Assembly (NCBI GenBank): GCA_025408425.1
Contig: JANXYX010000030.1
Coordinates: 38,942 to 102,941, forward strand
Direction of reading: 5' to 3'
From: Granulicella sp.
GTDB lineage: Bacteria; Acidobacteriota; Terriglobia; Terriglobales; Acidobacteriaceae
Length of the DNA stretch: 64,000 nt
Positions within the stretch are counted from its first letter, which is position 1. Each line of letters begins with the position of its first letter. Shown piece after piece: positions 45,504 through 54,938 of this stretch. The position numbers and the translations under genes are program-made. The notes below the pieces were generated by a model that was given only the letters and a program-made list of their open reading frames with translations, did not search any database and had not been told where the DNA came from.

Positions 45504-46562
45504 ATGTTCAACGCAAAAGCATATTCGACTATTAGTCCTACATCGCCGCTCGCCCCCACCGTGATCGCGCGGCGCGATCTTAGCGAGAACGACGTGCGGA
45601 TTGAAATTCTATTCTGCGGGATTTGTCATTCGGACCTGCACATGGCTCGCAATGAATGGAGTAGTGTTATGGCCACTGTCTATCCGTGTGTTCCGGGTCA
45701 CGAAATAGTCGGGCGCGTCACCAACGTCGGCTCTGCGGTCACAAAGTTCAAGGCTGGAGATCTTGCCGGTGTGGGATGCCTGGTGGATTCAGACGGCACC
45801 TGCCCCGAATGTAATTCCGGGCTGGAGCAGTTTTGCCCCAATCAAGTTTGGACCTATGGCGCACCTGACAAGCACCTCGGTGGCGTCACGTACAGCGGGT
45901 ACTCCGACAGCATCGTTGTGGACGAGCGGTTTGTGCTCCACATCCCTTCCAATCTGAACCTTGCCGGCGTCGCGCCCCTTCTCTGTGCCGGGATTACGAC
46001 ATATTCGCCCATGCGCCATTGGGGCGTCACGACAGGCAAGAAGGTCGGCATCGTCGGGCTGGGCGGGTTGGGCCACATGGGCGTGAAGTTTGCGCATGCT
46101 CTTGGAGCCCACACCGTTGTGTTCACCACCTCGCCGAGCAAGGTGGAAGATGCCAGGCGTCTTGGCGCGGATGAAGTTGTCATCTCGAAGAACGCAGATG
46201 AAATGCAGAAGCATGTTGGCAGCTTTGACTTCATTCTGGATTGCGTCTCCGCGGATCACAATATCAACGCCTACATCAACTTGCTTACCCGCGACGGCAA
46301 CATGACGCTCGTCGGTGCGCCTGAAAAGCCGCTGAGCCTCAGTTCGTTTGGGCTGATCTTTGGGCGTCGTAGTGTGTCCGGTTCTCCGATCGGTGGCATC
46401 GCAGAAACTCAGGAGATGCTGAATTTCTGCGGAAAGCATAACATCACGTCCGACGTCGAAGTTATCGCCATCCAACAAATCAATGAGGCTTACGAGAGAC
46501 TGCTTAAGGCCGATGTGAAGTACCGCTTCTCCATCGGCATGGCTTCTCTCAAATCTGAGTAA
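45504..46562 (+). CDS. Zinc-dependent NAD(P)H alcohol/aldehyde reductase (CAD/YahK-like)
   Basis: 352 aa, standard MDR length. Catalytic zinc: Cys in FCGICHSDLH with GHEIVGRV following. Structural-zinc cysteines lie in VDSDGTCPECNSGLEQFC. The Rossmann motif GLGGLGHMGVKFAHALG binds the cofactor. Best matches by pattern are YahK and cinnamyl-alcohol-dehydrogenase-type reductases of broad aldehyde range, usually NADPH-linked. The AraC-family regulator gene starts 4 bases after its stop, so they are one transcript. The substrate is not readable. Confidence 0.9.
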   Translation: MFNAKAYSTISPTSPLAPTVIARRDLSENDVRIEILFCGICHSDLHMARNEWSSVMATVYPCVPGHEIVGRVTNVGSAVTKFKAGDLAGVGCLVDSDGTCPECNSGLEQFCPNQVWTYGAPDKHLGGVTYSGYSDSIVVDERFVLHIPSNLNLAGVAPLLCAGITTYSPMRHWGVTTGKKVGIVGLGGLGHMGVKFAHALGAHTVVFTTSPSKVEDARRLGADEVVISKNADEMQKHVGSFDFILDCVSADHNINAYINLLTRDGNMTLVGAPEKPLSLSSFGLIFGRRSVSGSPIGGIAETQEMLNFCGKHNITSDVEVIAIQQINEAYERLLKADVKYRFSIGMASLKSE

Positions 46563-46566
46563 AACC

Positions 46567-47595
46567 ATGGTCAAACACTTTCGAGTTCCTGGCAGTCTCC
46601 GTCTGAGGTTGGAAGAAGCGGGAGTCCTCGTCTCTGCAGTTCTTCGCAGGGCTGGGCTCCCGCAGGACCTCTTCAAACAAACCCGTATTCTTGTCACCAC
46701 GAAGGAGCTATTCGCTCTCTGGCACGCCATCGGCGAAGTCAGCAAGGATTCGTCCATCGGCCTGAAGCTCGGGACAGAGAGCAGCATTACACGCTTTCAT
46801 CCGATGGGCATCGCCGCTCTGTCAACGGAGAGCTTCGGTGCAGCAATCGATCACATGGCGCGGTACAAGAAGTTGTCCGCGCCGGAAGAGATTCTGCATG
46901 AAACAAGCAACGATGAGTGGTCTATCCAGTTCCGCTGGTCGCTGGCTGTGGACGTAGAGCCTGCGGTGCTGGTGGAGCACTGCTTCGCCTGGGTGCTAAC
47001 CATCGCCCGGCAGGGCACCGGGACGCGCATCACACCGGTGCGCGTGGAACTTGTACAGATGCGTTCACACACTAAGGTGCTTGAAAGGCACTTCGGCTGC
47101 CCGGTGGTCTGCGGCGCATCGCGAAATGCCATCATCTTTCGCGCGAAAGATGCTTCATCTTCGTTTGTGACTCGGAATGCGGAGCTCCTGGAGATGCTGG
47201 CACCGCAGTTCGAGCAGGAGCTAAAGGATCGCTCTAACGACGAGGACAGATTCATCGAGCTCGTGCGCGGTGCTATTCAGCAAAGGCTTACGGGGCATCG
47301 ACCGGTTGTCGAAGATATCGCGCGTGACTTGCACATGAGCTCACGCACGCTGCAGAGACGTCTTCAGGACTCGGGTTCCAGCTATCAACGGGTTCTCGAT
47401 GAAGCTCGCCATCAGATGGCGCGGTATTACCTCGGCAACTCTGTCCTCGAATTAGCAGAGGCTGCATACCTTCTTGGCTATGAAGATGCCAACTCCTTTG
47501 CGAGGGCGTTTCGCACTTGGGAAGGTATGCCCCCGAAGCACTGGAGGGAAGCTAATCGACCAACCACTTCCTCGAACGACTCACGGCCCAACTAG
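46567..47595 (+). CDS. AraC-family transcriptional regulator
   Basis: 342 aa. The N-terminal two thirds resemble the arabinose-binding-like domain of the OruR/ArgR-type subfamily (MGIAALSTESFGAAIDHMARY). The C-terminal 100 residues hold the two helix-turn-helix motifs: VVEDIARDLHMSSRTLQRRL and VLELAEAAYLLGYEDANSFA followed by RAFRTWEGMPPKHWRE. It probably binds the 21-base direct repeat before the ADH gene and activates that unit. The ligand may be the ADH substrate or an aldehyde. Confidence 0.9.
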   Translation: MVKHFRVPGSLRLRLEEAGVLVSAVLRRAGLPQDLFKQTRILVTTKELFALWHAIGEVSKDSSIGLKLGTESSITRFHPMGIAALSTESFGAAIDHMARYKKLSAPEEILHETSNDEWSIQFRWSLAVDVEPAVLVEHCFAWVLTIARQGTGTRITPVRVELVQMRSHTKVLERHFGCPVVCGASRNAIIFRAKDASSSFVTRNAELLEMLAPQFEQELKDRSNDEDRFIELVRGAIQQRLTGHRPVVEDIARDLHMSSRTLQRRLQDSGSSYQRVLDEARHQMARYYLGNSVLELAEAAYLLGYEDANSFARAFRTWEGMPPKHWREANRPTTSSNDSRPN

Positions 47596-47704
47596 GCGGC
47601 TAAGCCGCAGTTCGTGCAACTGACGACGACGTCGGGCCTCGAAGTTCGCCACAGCCTTGGCGTGCATAAAGTTCCTAACCAAAGAAATCTGGATAACCCG
47701 CTGA

Positions 47705-48779
<1,075 letters not shown>

Positions 48780-48852
48780 ACTATCAATTAAACAAGCGTC
48801 TACTACTAGACCGGCGGGTTGTCGCTACATAGCTGGAGCGAAGGAGAAAAAA

Positions 48853-49251
48853 GTGGAAATCAAACGAATCGGTTCGCAGCCGTCGAATCAGGGACCTTCA
48901 GAGTGGTTCACCGGCAGTGTACGTATCGATCAACCGTTTCAGGCATCCGATCCAGCACGCGTTAGCGGTGCCGTTGTGACCTTCGAGCCCGGTGCTCGCA
49001 CTGCGTGGCATACACACCCTCTCGGTCAAACGCTGATCGTCACAGCAGGTTGTGGTTGGGCCCAGCACGAAGGTGGTCAGATCGAAGAGATCCGGCCAGG
49101 TGATGTCATCTGGTTTGCCCCGAACGAGAAGCACTGGCATGGAGCCACTCAGACGACCGCAATGACTCACATCGCCATTGCAGAAAGGCTGAATGGCAGT
49201 GCGGTCGAATGGATGGAGAAAGTGGCGGACGAGCAGTACCGGCGCGCGTAA
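48853..49251 (+). CDS. Cupin-domain protein
   Basis: 132 aa from GTG 48853, chosen because AAGGAG lies six bases upstream and the cupin fold begins at once. Metal ligands are readable in [17 protein letters not shown] (His, His) and in KHWHGA further on; the second motif is [16 protein letters not shown]. Small single-domain cupins of this type (like those paired with carboxymuconolactone decarboxylases) bind Mn or Fe; some are lyases or dioxygenases, some only ligand-binding. It is followed 39 bases on by the CMD gene. Confidence 0.88.
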   Translation: MEIKRIGSQPSNQGPSEWFTGSVRIDQPFQASDPARVSGAVVTFEPGARTAWHTHPLGQTLIVTAGCGWAQHEGGQIEEIRPGDVIWFAPNEKHWHGATQTTAMTHIAIAERLNGSAVEWMEKVADEQYRRA

Positions 49252-49290
49252 GCGCAGAAATGATTGCGCGACAAGCGATAAGGAGAAAGT

Positions 49291-50046
49291 ATGGCTCCCA
49301 ATGAGCGCGCTCAGAAAAATCACGACGAACTCTTTCCCGATCACGTCTCGACGCTGGCGGTGACTGACCCGGAACTCATAGAAATGTTCGACAACTTCGC
49401 CTTTGACGAGGTACTTCAACACGGCAATCTGGACACGCGAACCCGTTTGATGGTTCAGCTTGCCGCGATCATTTCCTGCCAAGCCGTTCGCGAATACCGC
49501 GCCATGCTTGGAGCCGCCCTCAATGTCGGAGTCACTCCGGTGGAGGCGAAGGAGATCCTTTATCAGGCGGTGCCGTACGTAGGGATCGCAAAGGCCTTTG
49601 ACTTCATCCACGCCACCAACGAAGTTCTCACGGAACGAGGAGTTGAGTTGCCCCTGCCGGGACAGTCCACAACCACGCCAGAGACTCGCGCGGAGAAGGG
49701 CCTCGCGGTTCAGAAGGAGATTATCGGCAGCGACACCGTCGAAAAGCTGTACGCTTCCGCGCCCGCAGACCAGCAGCACATCCAGCACTACCTGTCGGCC
49801 AACTGCTTCGGCGATCACTACACGCGTACTGGCCTTGACGTGTCTACTCGCGAACTGATCACCTTCAGCTTGCTCGTCGCGCTCGGTGGATGCGAGCCGC
49901 AGGTCAAAGGCCATGTAGTTGCAAATCTCAATGTCGGTAACGATCGCGCACGGTTGATCGATGTTTTGACGCAGTTGCTTCCATTCATCGGCTATCCGCG
50001 AACGCTCAACGCATTGCGGGCCGTGGATGAAGTGACCGCGTCATAA
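49291..50046 (+). CDS. Two-domain carboxymuconolactone decarboxylase family protein
   Basis: 251 aa, two CMD-like repeats: residues about 20-120 (LMVQLAAIISCQAVREYRAM, GVTPVEAKEILYQAVPY) and about 150-245 (TRELITFSLLVALGGCEPQV, LLPFIGYPRTLNAL). The conserved His/Cys pair of alkylhydroperoxidase AhpD (CxxC) is not present: only single Cys residues are seen, so a peroxidase role is unlikely. GGAGAAAG sets the ATG. With the cupin and the AKR it forms a set common in bacterial redox clusters, whose exact task is unknown. Confidence 0.87.
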   Translation: MAPNERAQKNHDELFPDHVSTLAVTDPELIEMFDNFAFDEVLQHGNLDTRTRLMVQLAAIISCQAVREYRAMLGAALNVGVTPVEAKEILYQAVPYVGIAKAFDFIHATNEVLTERGVELPLPGQSTTTPETRAEKGLAVQKEIIGSDTVEKLYASAPADQQHIQHYLSANCFGDHYTRTGLDVSTRELITFSLLVALGGCEPQVKGHVVANLNVGNDRARLIDVLTQLLPFIGYPRTLNALRAVDEVTAS

Positions 50047-50181
50047 TCCAGGCCGACGTCCCGGGGCGCAAGTGCTCATCTTAATTTCCTCATCGATTAT
50101 CCGTTCAGTTGACTTAGGCCTTCAGTACGGAATTGCGGTCTGCTTCTGGACTGCGGCTTGAATGACACATCACTCGGCTTG

Positions 50182-50517
50182 TCAGTGCATGGCTGCAGTC
50201 TCCCTTGCTTCCTCTGGGCTGGGCCGGCGCATCATAAAGGGAAGCGGTATGAGGAACAAGATCAAGAAGCCAAGAACCCAGAAGGAACTCGCGAAGCTGA
50301 GTACATTCGACTGCAGGTCGACCTGTCCAGAAATTTGCGCCAGCGCGCGATGCGACGCTTCAGCCTGACTGGCACCCATCGCGATGAAATTCTGCATCAT
50401 GCCCTGCAGTTGCCGCTCGAAAAACGGGTTGGCGTGGTTCGTATGAGCCGTAAGAGTATTACGGTGAACCTGGCCCTGTCGTGCGATGAAGTATTTTGGG
50501 CGCCATTCTGAGTGCGG
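50182..50517 (-). pseudogene. C-terminal fragment of an EmrB/QacA (DHA2) MFS exporter
   Basis: Read leftward from 50517 the frame gives SEWRPKYFIARQGQVHRNTL, then NHANPFFERQLQGMMQNFIA, a last membrane helix FASSFWVLGFLILFLIPLPF and a short tail. These are the last loop and last transmembrane helix of 14-helix DHA2 drug exporters, about 110 of some 500 residues. A TGA stops the frame upstream and no other part of the gene is present, so it is a relic. Confidence 0.75.
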
Positions 50518-50795
50518 TCAATCTTGAAAGCCACTTCCGTCCGGAGTTAATGCCCAAACAGCATCTGCAGGCGGTTCTTGACGAACTCTATAAGGCTTTG
50601 ATCCACATCTAAGAGAATTCCTGCGGACCAAGGTCAGGCCTGTCCTGATGATATTGGCGAGGGAGTTGCTGCGGGCGTTTTAATTGTGGATTGGTGCTCA
50701 GTTCGAAGTTTCAGCAATCCCATCCTGGAGTGCTTGGAATGAATCGACAAAGCTGTCGAAACATCTTTCGCCCTCTTCAGCCCATGGACTCGTGA

Positions 50796-53387
50796 TCAAT
50801 GTACCGGGGTCATGGAGTAAGGAACCTCAAGACGCTGCATCGACCACGTTGCTTCAGCTTTGGTGCTCATCAAGAAGTGAAGTTCGCCCCCTATCATGAG
50901 CTCTTCATGCCGGACATACATGCGTGAGAGCGGCTCACCATTTAATGTGACTGATTTGATGAATGCGTTCGACGAACTCAGATTCTCAGCGATTACTTTG
51001 AACGTCTTTCCGTTCGGAAGGTGGAGCGTAGCTTCGTCTACGAATGGACGTCCGATTACATATTCATTCGAACCAGGCGCAACAGGGTAAAATCCCAACG
51101 ACGTAAAGATCAGCCAAGCAGACATCTGTCCAAGATCATCGTTTCCTACGAGACCGTCTGGTGTGGGCCGATACTGCGACTCCACAATCTGGCGCAGCCT
51201 ATCCTGTGTGCGTGCGGGTTCACCTGCGTAGTCGTAAAGGTAGGCAAGGTGATGACTCGGTTCGTTGCCGTGAATGTATTGTCCGATCATGCCACTGATG
51301 TCCTCGACCTCGGCATACTGATGCGGATCGACCTTGGCGTCGAACATAGCGTCGAGCTTCGCAATAAGTTGCTGCTTCCCTCCAAGCAGGTCGATCAGGC
51401 CTTGAACATCTTGCGGCTGATACCACGAGTATTGCCAGGCGTTGCCTTCTGTGAAGCCGCTGCCAGCTCCCGCCCGAGCCGGATCAAATGGAATGCGATA
51501 CGCGCCATTGGCCAGGCGTGGCTCTACGAAGCCATCTTTGGTGTTGAAGTTGTTGCGCCAGTTGGTCGCTCGTTTGGTGAATGCGTCGGACGCCTCTGCT
51601 TGTTTCATCGCTCCCGCCATGCGGGCGATCGTCCAATCGTCGAAGGCATACTCCATGGTCTTCGAGGCAGCCTCATCATCATGGTCTACCGGTACATAGC
51701 CGAGCCGCATGTAGTCATCCAGGCTGCCATACGGACCATAGGTGGCGCTCGCTACGACAGCACGGAGTGCTTCGTCGGCGTCGAATCCACGGATGCCCTT
51801 CATGTAGGCATCGGCTATCTCTGGTACCGCGTGGTAGCCAATCATGCACCAGGTCTCCAGCCCTTGCTCCTGCCAGATGGGCAGAATGCCGAACTGGCTC
51901 TCCCGCCGCGAAGCCAACATGGAGTTCACTAAATCGCTGGTGCGCTCCTCCGGCTCAAGCATTGTCATCAGCGGCTGCTCCGCGCGATACGTGTCCCACA
52001 AGCTCAGGTTCGAAACGAAATGGAAACCTGCGGCATGGTGAACCTGATTGTCCGGGCCGCGATAACCGCCGTCTACATCCATGCTCAAGTTGGGCGACAA
52101 CAGCGCATGGTACATCGCCGTGTACAGGTTTTTCTGCACGGCCAGCGGCGCTATGACGTCCATTCGTTGCAGTTCTTTTGACCATGCAGCCGTCGCTGCA
52201 GCACGCACTGCGTCAAAGTCGAAGCCAGATACCTCGGCATCCATATTCGCGATCGCACTGTCTTCGCTCACGGGCGAGAGCGCGACCTTCACCACAAGAG
52301 GCTGCGCTTGCGGCTCAAAATCGAACACCGCGACGATGCCCCGGCCCTCGATCGCTTGTGTATTCTTCGGCGTGGTGCCGGGGGTCTTAAACCCGTGATA
52401 TTCGATTGGCAGCGGTTCGCGGTCATACAAGCTGTGCTGTTGCGTAGCTTGTGAAAAGCGCATCGCGAAGTAGAGTTGACGTCCTGGCGCCCAGCCGCGT
52501 GTTTCGCGCATACCTGTTACCGTGCCGTCGTTGTGAATGCGCAGCCGCGACCAGAGCACCTTGCCTGGGTAGTTATAGATCGAAGAACGAAGATCGACAA
52601 GAACATGCGCCGGCTTGCCAGCAGGGTAGCTATATCGGTGAACACCTACACGGGCACTCGCCGTCAACTCGGCATGAATCCCGTAATCTAGCAAATCCAC
52701 CGCGTAGTAACCAGGCTCCGCCCGTTCCTGCTTATGACTGAATCGGGAACGATAGCCGGACCCAGGCTTCTCGACGTCACCAGGCTCAAGCTGCACCTCG
52801 CCGGAGATTGGCTGGATCAGTACGTCGCCGAGATCGGAGTGTCCGCTCCCAGAGAAGTGCGTGTGCGAGAAGCCGAGGATCGTTGTGTCCTCATAGCGAT
52901 ATCCGGATGCCCACTTGTAACTCTGTTTGAAGGGGCGAATCTCCGTGTCGGGAGACAGTTGCACCATGCCGAACGGCACCGTCGCACCTGGAAAGGTATG
53001 GCCGTCCGGCCCGGTCCCAATGAAAGGGACGACCATGGCCAGCCTGGCCTGCACCGAAGGAGATGTCTGCGCGGCCGCGGCGTTCGGTAAACTGCTCAGT
53101 GCACACAAAATAAAGGACACTACCTTTGCCGAGATGCACACGCGACGGCAGATGCGAAACACTTTCAGTATTAGATTGACAAGCGAGACCGGGCCTCCCG
53201 TTGTGGTGGAAGGAGAGAGAGCCTCAATCGAAGACTCCGCCGCTTCCGCACTCCCAGTGCCCATCACCGCGGCTCCCGCGACGAGGCCAGAAGACGTCAG
53301 AAATGACCTGCGGTTCAACGTTTCACATAGTTTTTTCACAGGAAATTTCGTCTCCACTTCAGAGAACACTTCTACCTCATCTTGCAT
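50796..53387 (-). CDS. Exported GH92 alpha-mannosidase with a composite N terminus
   Basis: 863 aa. The catalytic part is typical GH92 (Ca-dependent exo-alpha-mannosidase): PFIGTGPDGHTFPGATVPFG, SGYRYEDTTILGFSHTHFSG, SLWDTYRAEQPLMTM, SATYGPYGSLDDYMRLGYVP, then GNDDLGQMSAWLIFTSLGFY, giving the acid/base and Ca-binding acidic residues. The N terminus is unusual. Residues 25-75 hold a Tat signal (NRRSFLTSSGLVAGAAVMG) and PVSLVNLILKV, as in exported iron-sulphur oxidoreductase subunits; then a Sec-like signal (RRVCISAKVVSFILCALSSL) leads into the enzyme. A GTG at 53162 would start just the second one. The protein is exported by one of the two. Confidence 0.87.
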   Translation of the reverse strand: MQDEVEVFSEVETKFPVKKLCETLNRRSFLTSSGLVAGAAVMGTGSAEAAESSIEALSPSTTTGGPVSLVNLILKVFRICRRVCISAKVVSFILCALSSLPNAAAAQTSPSVQARLAMVVPFIGTGPDGHTFPGATVPFGMVQLSPDTEIRPFKQSYKWASGYRYEDTTILGFSHTHFSGSGHSDLGDVLIQPISGEVQLEPGDVEKPGSGYRSRFSHKQERAEPGYYAVDLLDYGIHAELTASARVGVHRYSYPAGKPAHVLVDLRSSIYNYPGKVLWSRLRIHNDGTVTGMRETRGWAPGRQLYFAMRFSQATQQHSLYDREPLPIEYHGFKTPGTTPKNTQAIEGRGIVAVFDFEPQAQPLVVKVALSPVSEDSAIANMDAEVSGFDFDAVRAAATAAWSKELQRMDVIAPLAVQKNLYTAMYHALLSPNLSMDVDGGYRGPDNQVHHAAGFHFVSNLSLWDTYRAEQPLMTMLEPEERTSDLVNSMLASRRESQFGILPIWQEQGLETWCMIGYHAVPEIADAYMKGIRGFDADEALRAVVASATYGPYGSLDDYMRLGYVPVDHDDEAASKTMEYAFDDWTIARMAGAMKQAEASDAFTKRATNWRNNFNTKDGFVEPRLANGAYRIPFDPARAGAGSGFTEGNAWQYSWYQPQDVQGLIDLLGGKQQLIAKLDAMFDAKVDPHQYAEVEDISGMIGQYIHGNEPSHHLAYLYDYAGEPARTQDRLRQIVESQYRPTPDGLVGNDDLGQMSAWLIFTSLGFYPVAPGSNEYVIGRPFVDEATLHLPNGKTFKVIAENLSSSNAFIKSVTLNGEPLSRMYVRHEELMIGGELHFLMSTKAEATWSMQRLEVPYSMTPVH

Positions 53388-53429
53388 CCAGCTTACCTGC
53401 TGGGCATGCTAATTTGGCATATAGCCAAA

Positions 53430-53519
53430 GGAGAGAAGTATACGCATGAGCAGATTGTAAGTTTGCTGCGCCAGATCGAGTTCGCGGTTGCGAACGGCAA
53501 GACGACCCCGGTGCCCTGA
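53430..53519 (+). mobile_element. Short remnant of an IS3-family transposase (OrfA start)
   Basis: Thirty codons read GEKYTHEQIVSLLRQIEFAV, then ANGKTTPVP and a stop. This matches the start of the IS3-group OrfA helix-turn-helix (TEEQIVSLLRQ-type). The rest of OrfA, all of OrfB and any terminal inverted repeats are absent. It is an insertion-sequence relic next to the GH92 gene with the composite N terminus. Confidence 0.7.
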
Positions 53520-53582
53520 CGGAGGAGATTCCACAGAATAGGGTTACGCTCGCAAGGGAATCAGGTAGTAAAGAGGACAGGC

Positions 53583-54557
53583 ATGACGAAGGTGATTCGG
53601 TGGGGATTGATCGGTGCTGGTGATACGTCAAGGCGTTTTGCGCTTGGCCTGAAGCACGTTTACAGAGCGGAACTCGCGTCCATATGGACGAGGAGATTAT
53701 TTGCAGCAGAGGCCTTTGCAGCACATCACGGAGGGACCCCAGTTCAAACTCTTGAAGGGCTCCTGGCTGCTCCAATTGATGCTGTTTATATTGCTACCCA
53801 CCCCGACACTCATTATGCGTTTGCCCTCGCCGCGCTCGCAGCTGGGAAGCATGTTCTTTGCGAAAAACCGTCTATGCTCAACGAAAAACAACTGGAAGAA
53901 GTAGTGCTCGCAGCGAAGAGGAGCGGTCTACTCTTCATGGAGGCGATGAAGACCCCGTTTTTCCCTCTCTATCGCAGACTTCATCAACAGCTCATGGAAG
54001 ACCCGATCGGCCAAATTGGCTTTGTCCGTGCAGGCTCCTCGCTCGCAAATATTCCACGCCAACACCCAATCTACGATGTGAATCTTGGAGGTGGAAGTCT
54101 GCTCGGTATTGCCCCCTACGAGGCATTTCTCGCCCTTGACTGGCTCGGCCCCGTAGAGCGGGTAGATACACTCGGCCGAATCGGAGAAACAGGGATCGAT
54201 ACATTTGCGAGTCTTCAGACTAGGCATTTATATGGGACTTCCCAACTCTATTGCGGACTTGGACTCCACGGGTACGGAGACGCTTTACTTCTTGGACCTC
54301 TCGGGAATGTAGCCATTTCAGCCAATTGGTGGAACCCTGTTCAGGCCACGATTCGTTATCTTGATGGTCGCACCATTCAGCTTGAAGAACCCATAGTGTC
54401 TACGGGTTTCAATTATGAAACTGATCATTTTTGCAATCTGTTACGGAACGATCAAACAGAGAGTCCGATAATGACATTCGACATGTCGCGCCAGATGCTT
54501 CGAATTCTCGACATCGCTCGAGCCGCCATCGGCCTCGTCTATCCGCAGGAAATCTAG
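53583..54557 (+). CDS. Gfo/Idh/MocA-family oxidoreductase
   Basis: 324 aa, full length. N-terminal Rossmann fold: IRWGLIGAGDTSRRFALGL for NAD(P), then YIATHPDTHYAFALAALAAG and KHVLCEKPSMLN with the conserved EKP lysine used in catalysis. The C-terminal alpha/beta domain has VNLGGGSLLGIAPYEAFLAL. Members oxidise sugars or inositols; some are GH109-like. It lies between GH92 and GH127 genes, so a sugar substrate is likely, but the specific one is not readable. No signal peptide, so cytoplasmic. Confidence 0.9.
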   Translation: MTKVIRWGLIGAGDTSRRFALGLKHVYRAELASIWTRRLFAAEAFAAHHGGTPVQTLEGLLAAPIDAVYIATHPDTHYAFALAALAAGKHVLCEKPSMLNEKQLEEVVLAAKRSGLLFMEAMKTPFFPLYRRLHQQLMEDPIGQIGFVRAGSSLANIPRQHPIYDVNLGGGSLLGIAPYEAFLALDWLGPVERVDTLGRIGETGIDTFASLQTRHLYGTSQLYCGLGLHGYGDALLLGPLGNVAISANWWNPVQATIRYLDGRTIQLEEPIVSTGFNYETDHFCNLLRNDQTESPIMTFDMSRQMLRILDIARAAIGLVYPQEI

Positions 54558-54938
54558 GATATAGGTTAAGCAGAACATCAGCCTCGACCTGATCAATGAA
54601 CTTGGTCAAGCGCTCATCGAAGATTCCAAATTCTCTGGCACCTATCCGATGAAGATTCAAGCTGAGTCTGGTGGCACTCAAATGGCGCATAGAATCAAGC
54701 GTCATTGCTCCACCCCAGCGGATGGCTAGGATATGCTGTCATCACTGCTTCGTCATATTGTCGCAAGGAATCAATGGAGGATGCCCAAAGTCTTCCACAT
54801 CGATCCATTCCCTGCTCCGACTGGCCAATCGTTGCCGTATGCTAATCAGGAGTAAACGTTTACACTTTGTCGTTGACTACCCATAACCTAGAGACATACA
54901 GTTTCGATGTCGTATAACAAATTGCCAATCGAGGGAAT
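54558..54938. other. Intergenic region before GH127, with an operator-like palindrome
   Basis: About 380 bases with no convincing gene. A minus-strand frame extends over 54409-54705 (LSLNLHRIGAREFGIFD) but overlaps the oxidoreductase gene and I do not recognise it. A 12-bp palindrome lies at 54852 (separate entry). Confidence 0.4.
54852..54863. promoter_or_regulatory. LacI-family-type operator GTAAACGTTTAC
   Basis: A perfect 12-bp palindrome, GTAAAC/GTTTAC with central CG, the core of LacI-family operators such as TGTAAACGTTTACA. It lies 75 bases before the GH127 start at 54939. The hybrid regulator at 9568 has a different HTH, and no LacI-type regulator gene is in the window. Confidence 0.55.

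Noticed and set aside
47596..47608. GCGGCTAAGCCGC as another copy of the REP-like element
   Set aside because: It shares only a general palindrome shape with the unit at 14083 and may just be the end of the AraC transcript.
48898..49914. 338-codon open frame on the minus strand
   Set aside because: Covers the cupin and CMD genes in antisense. Both plus-strand genes have good ribosome sites and family motifs.
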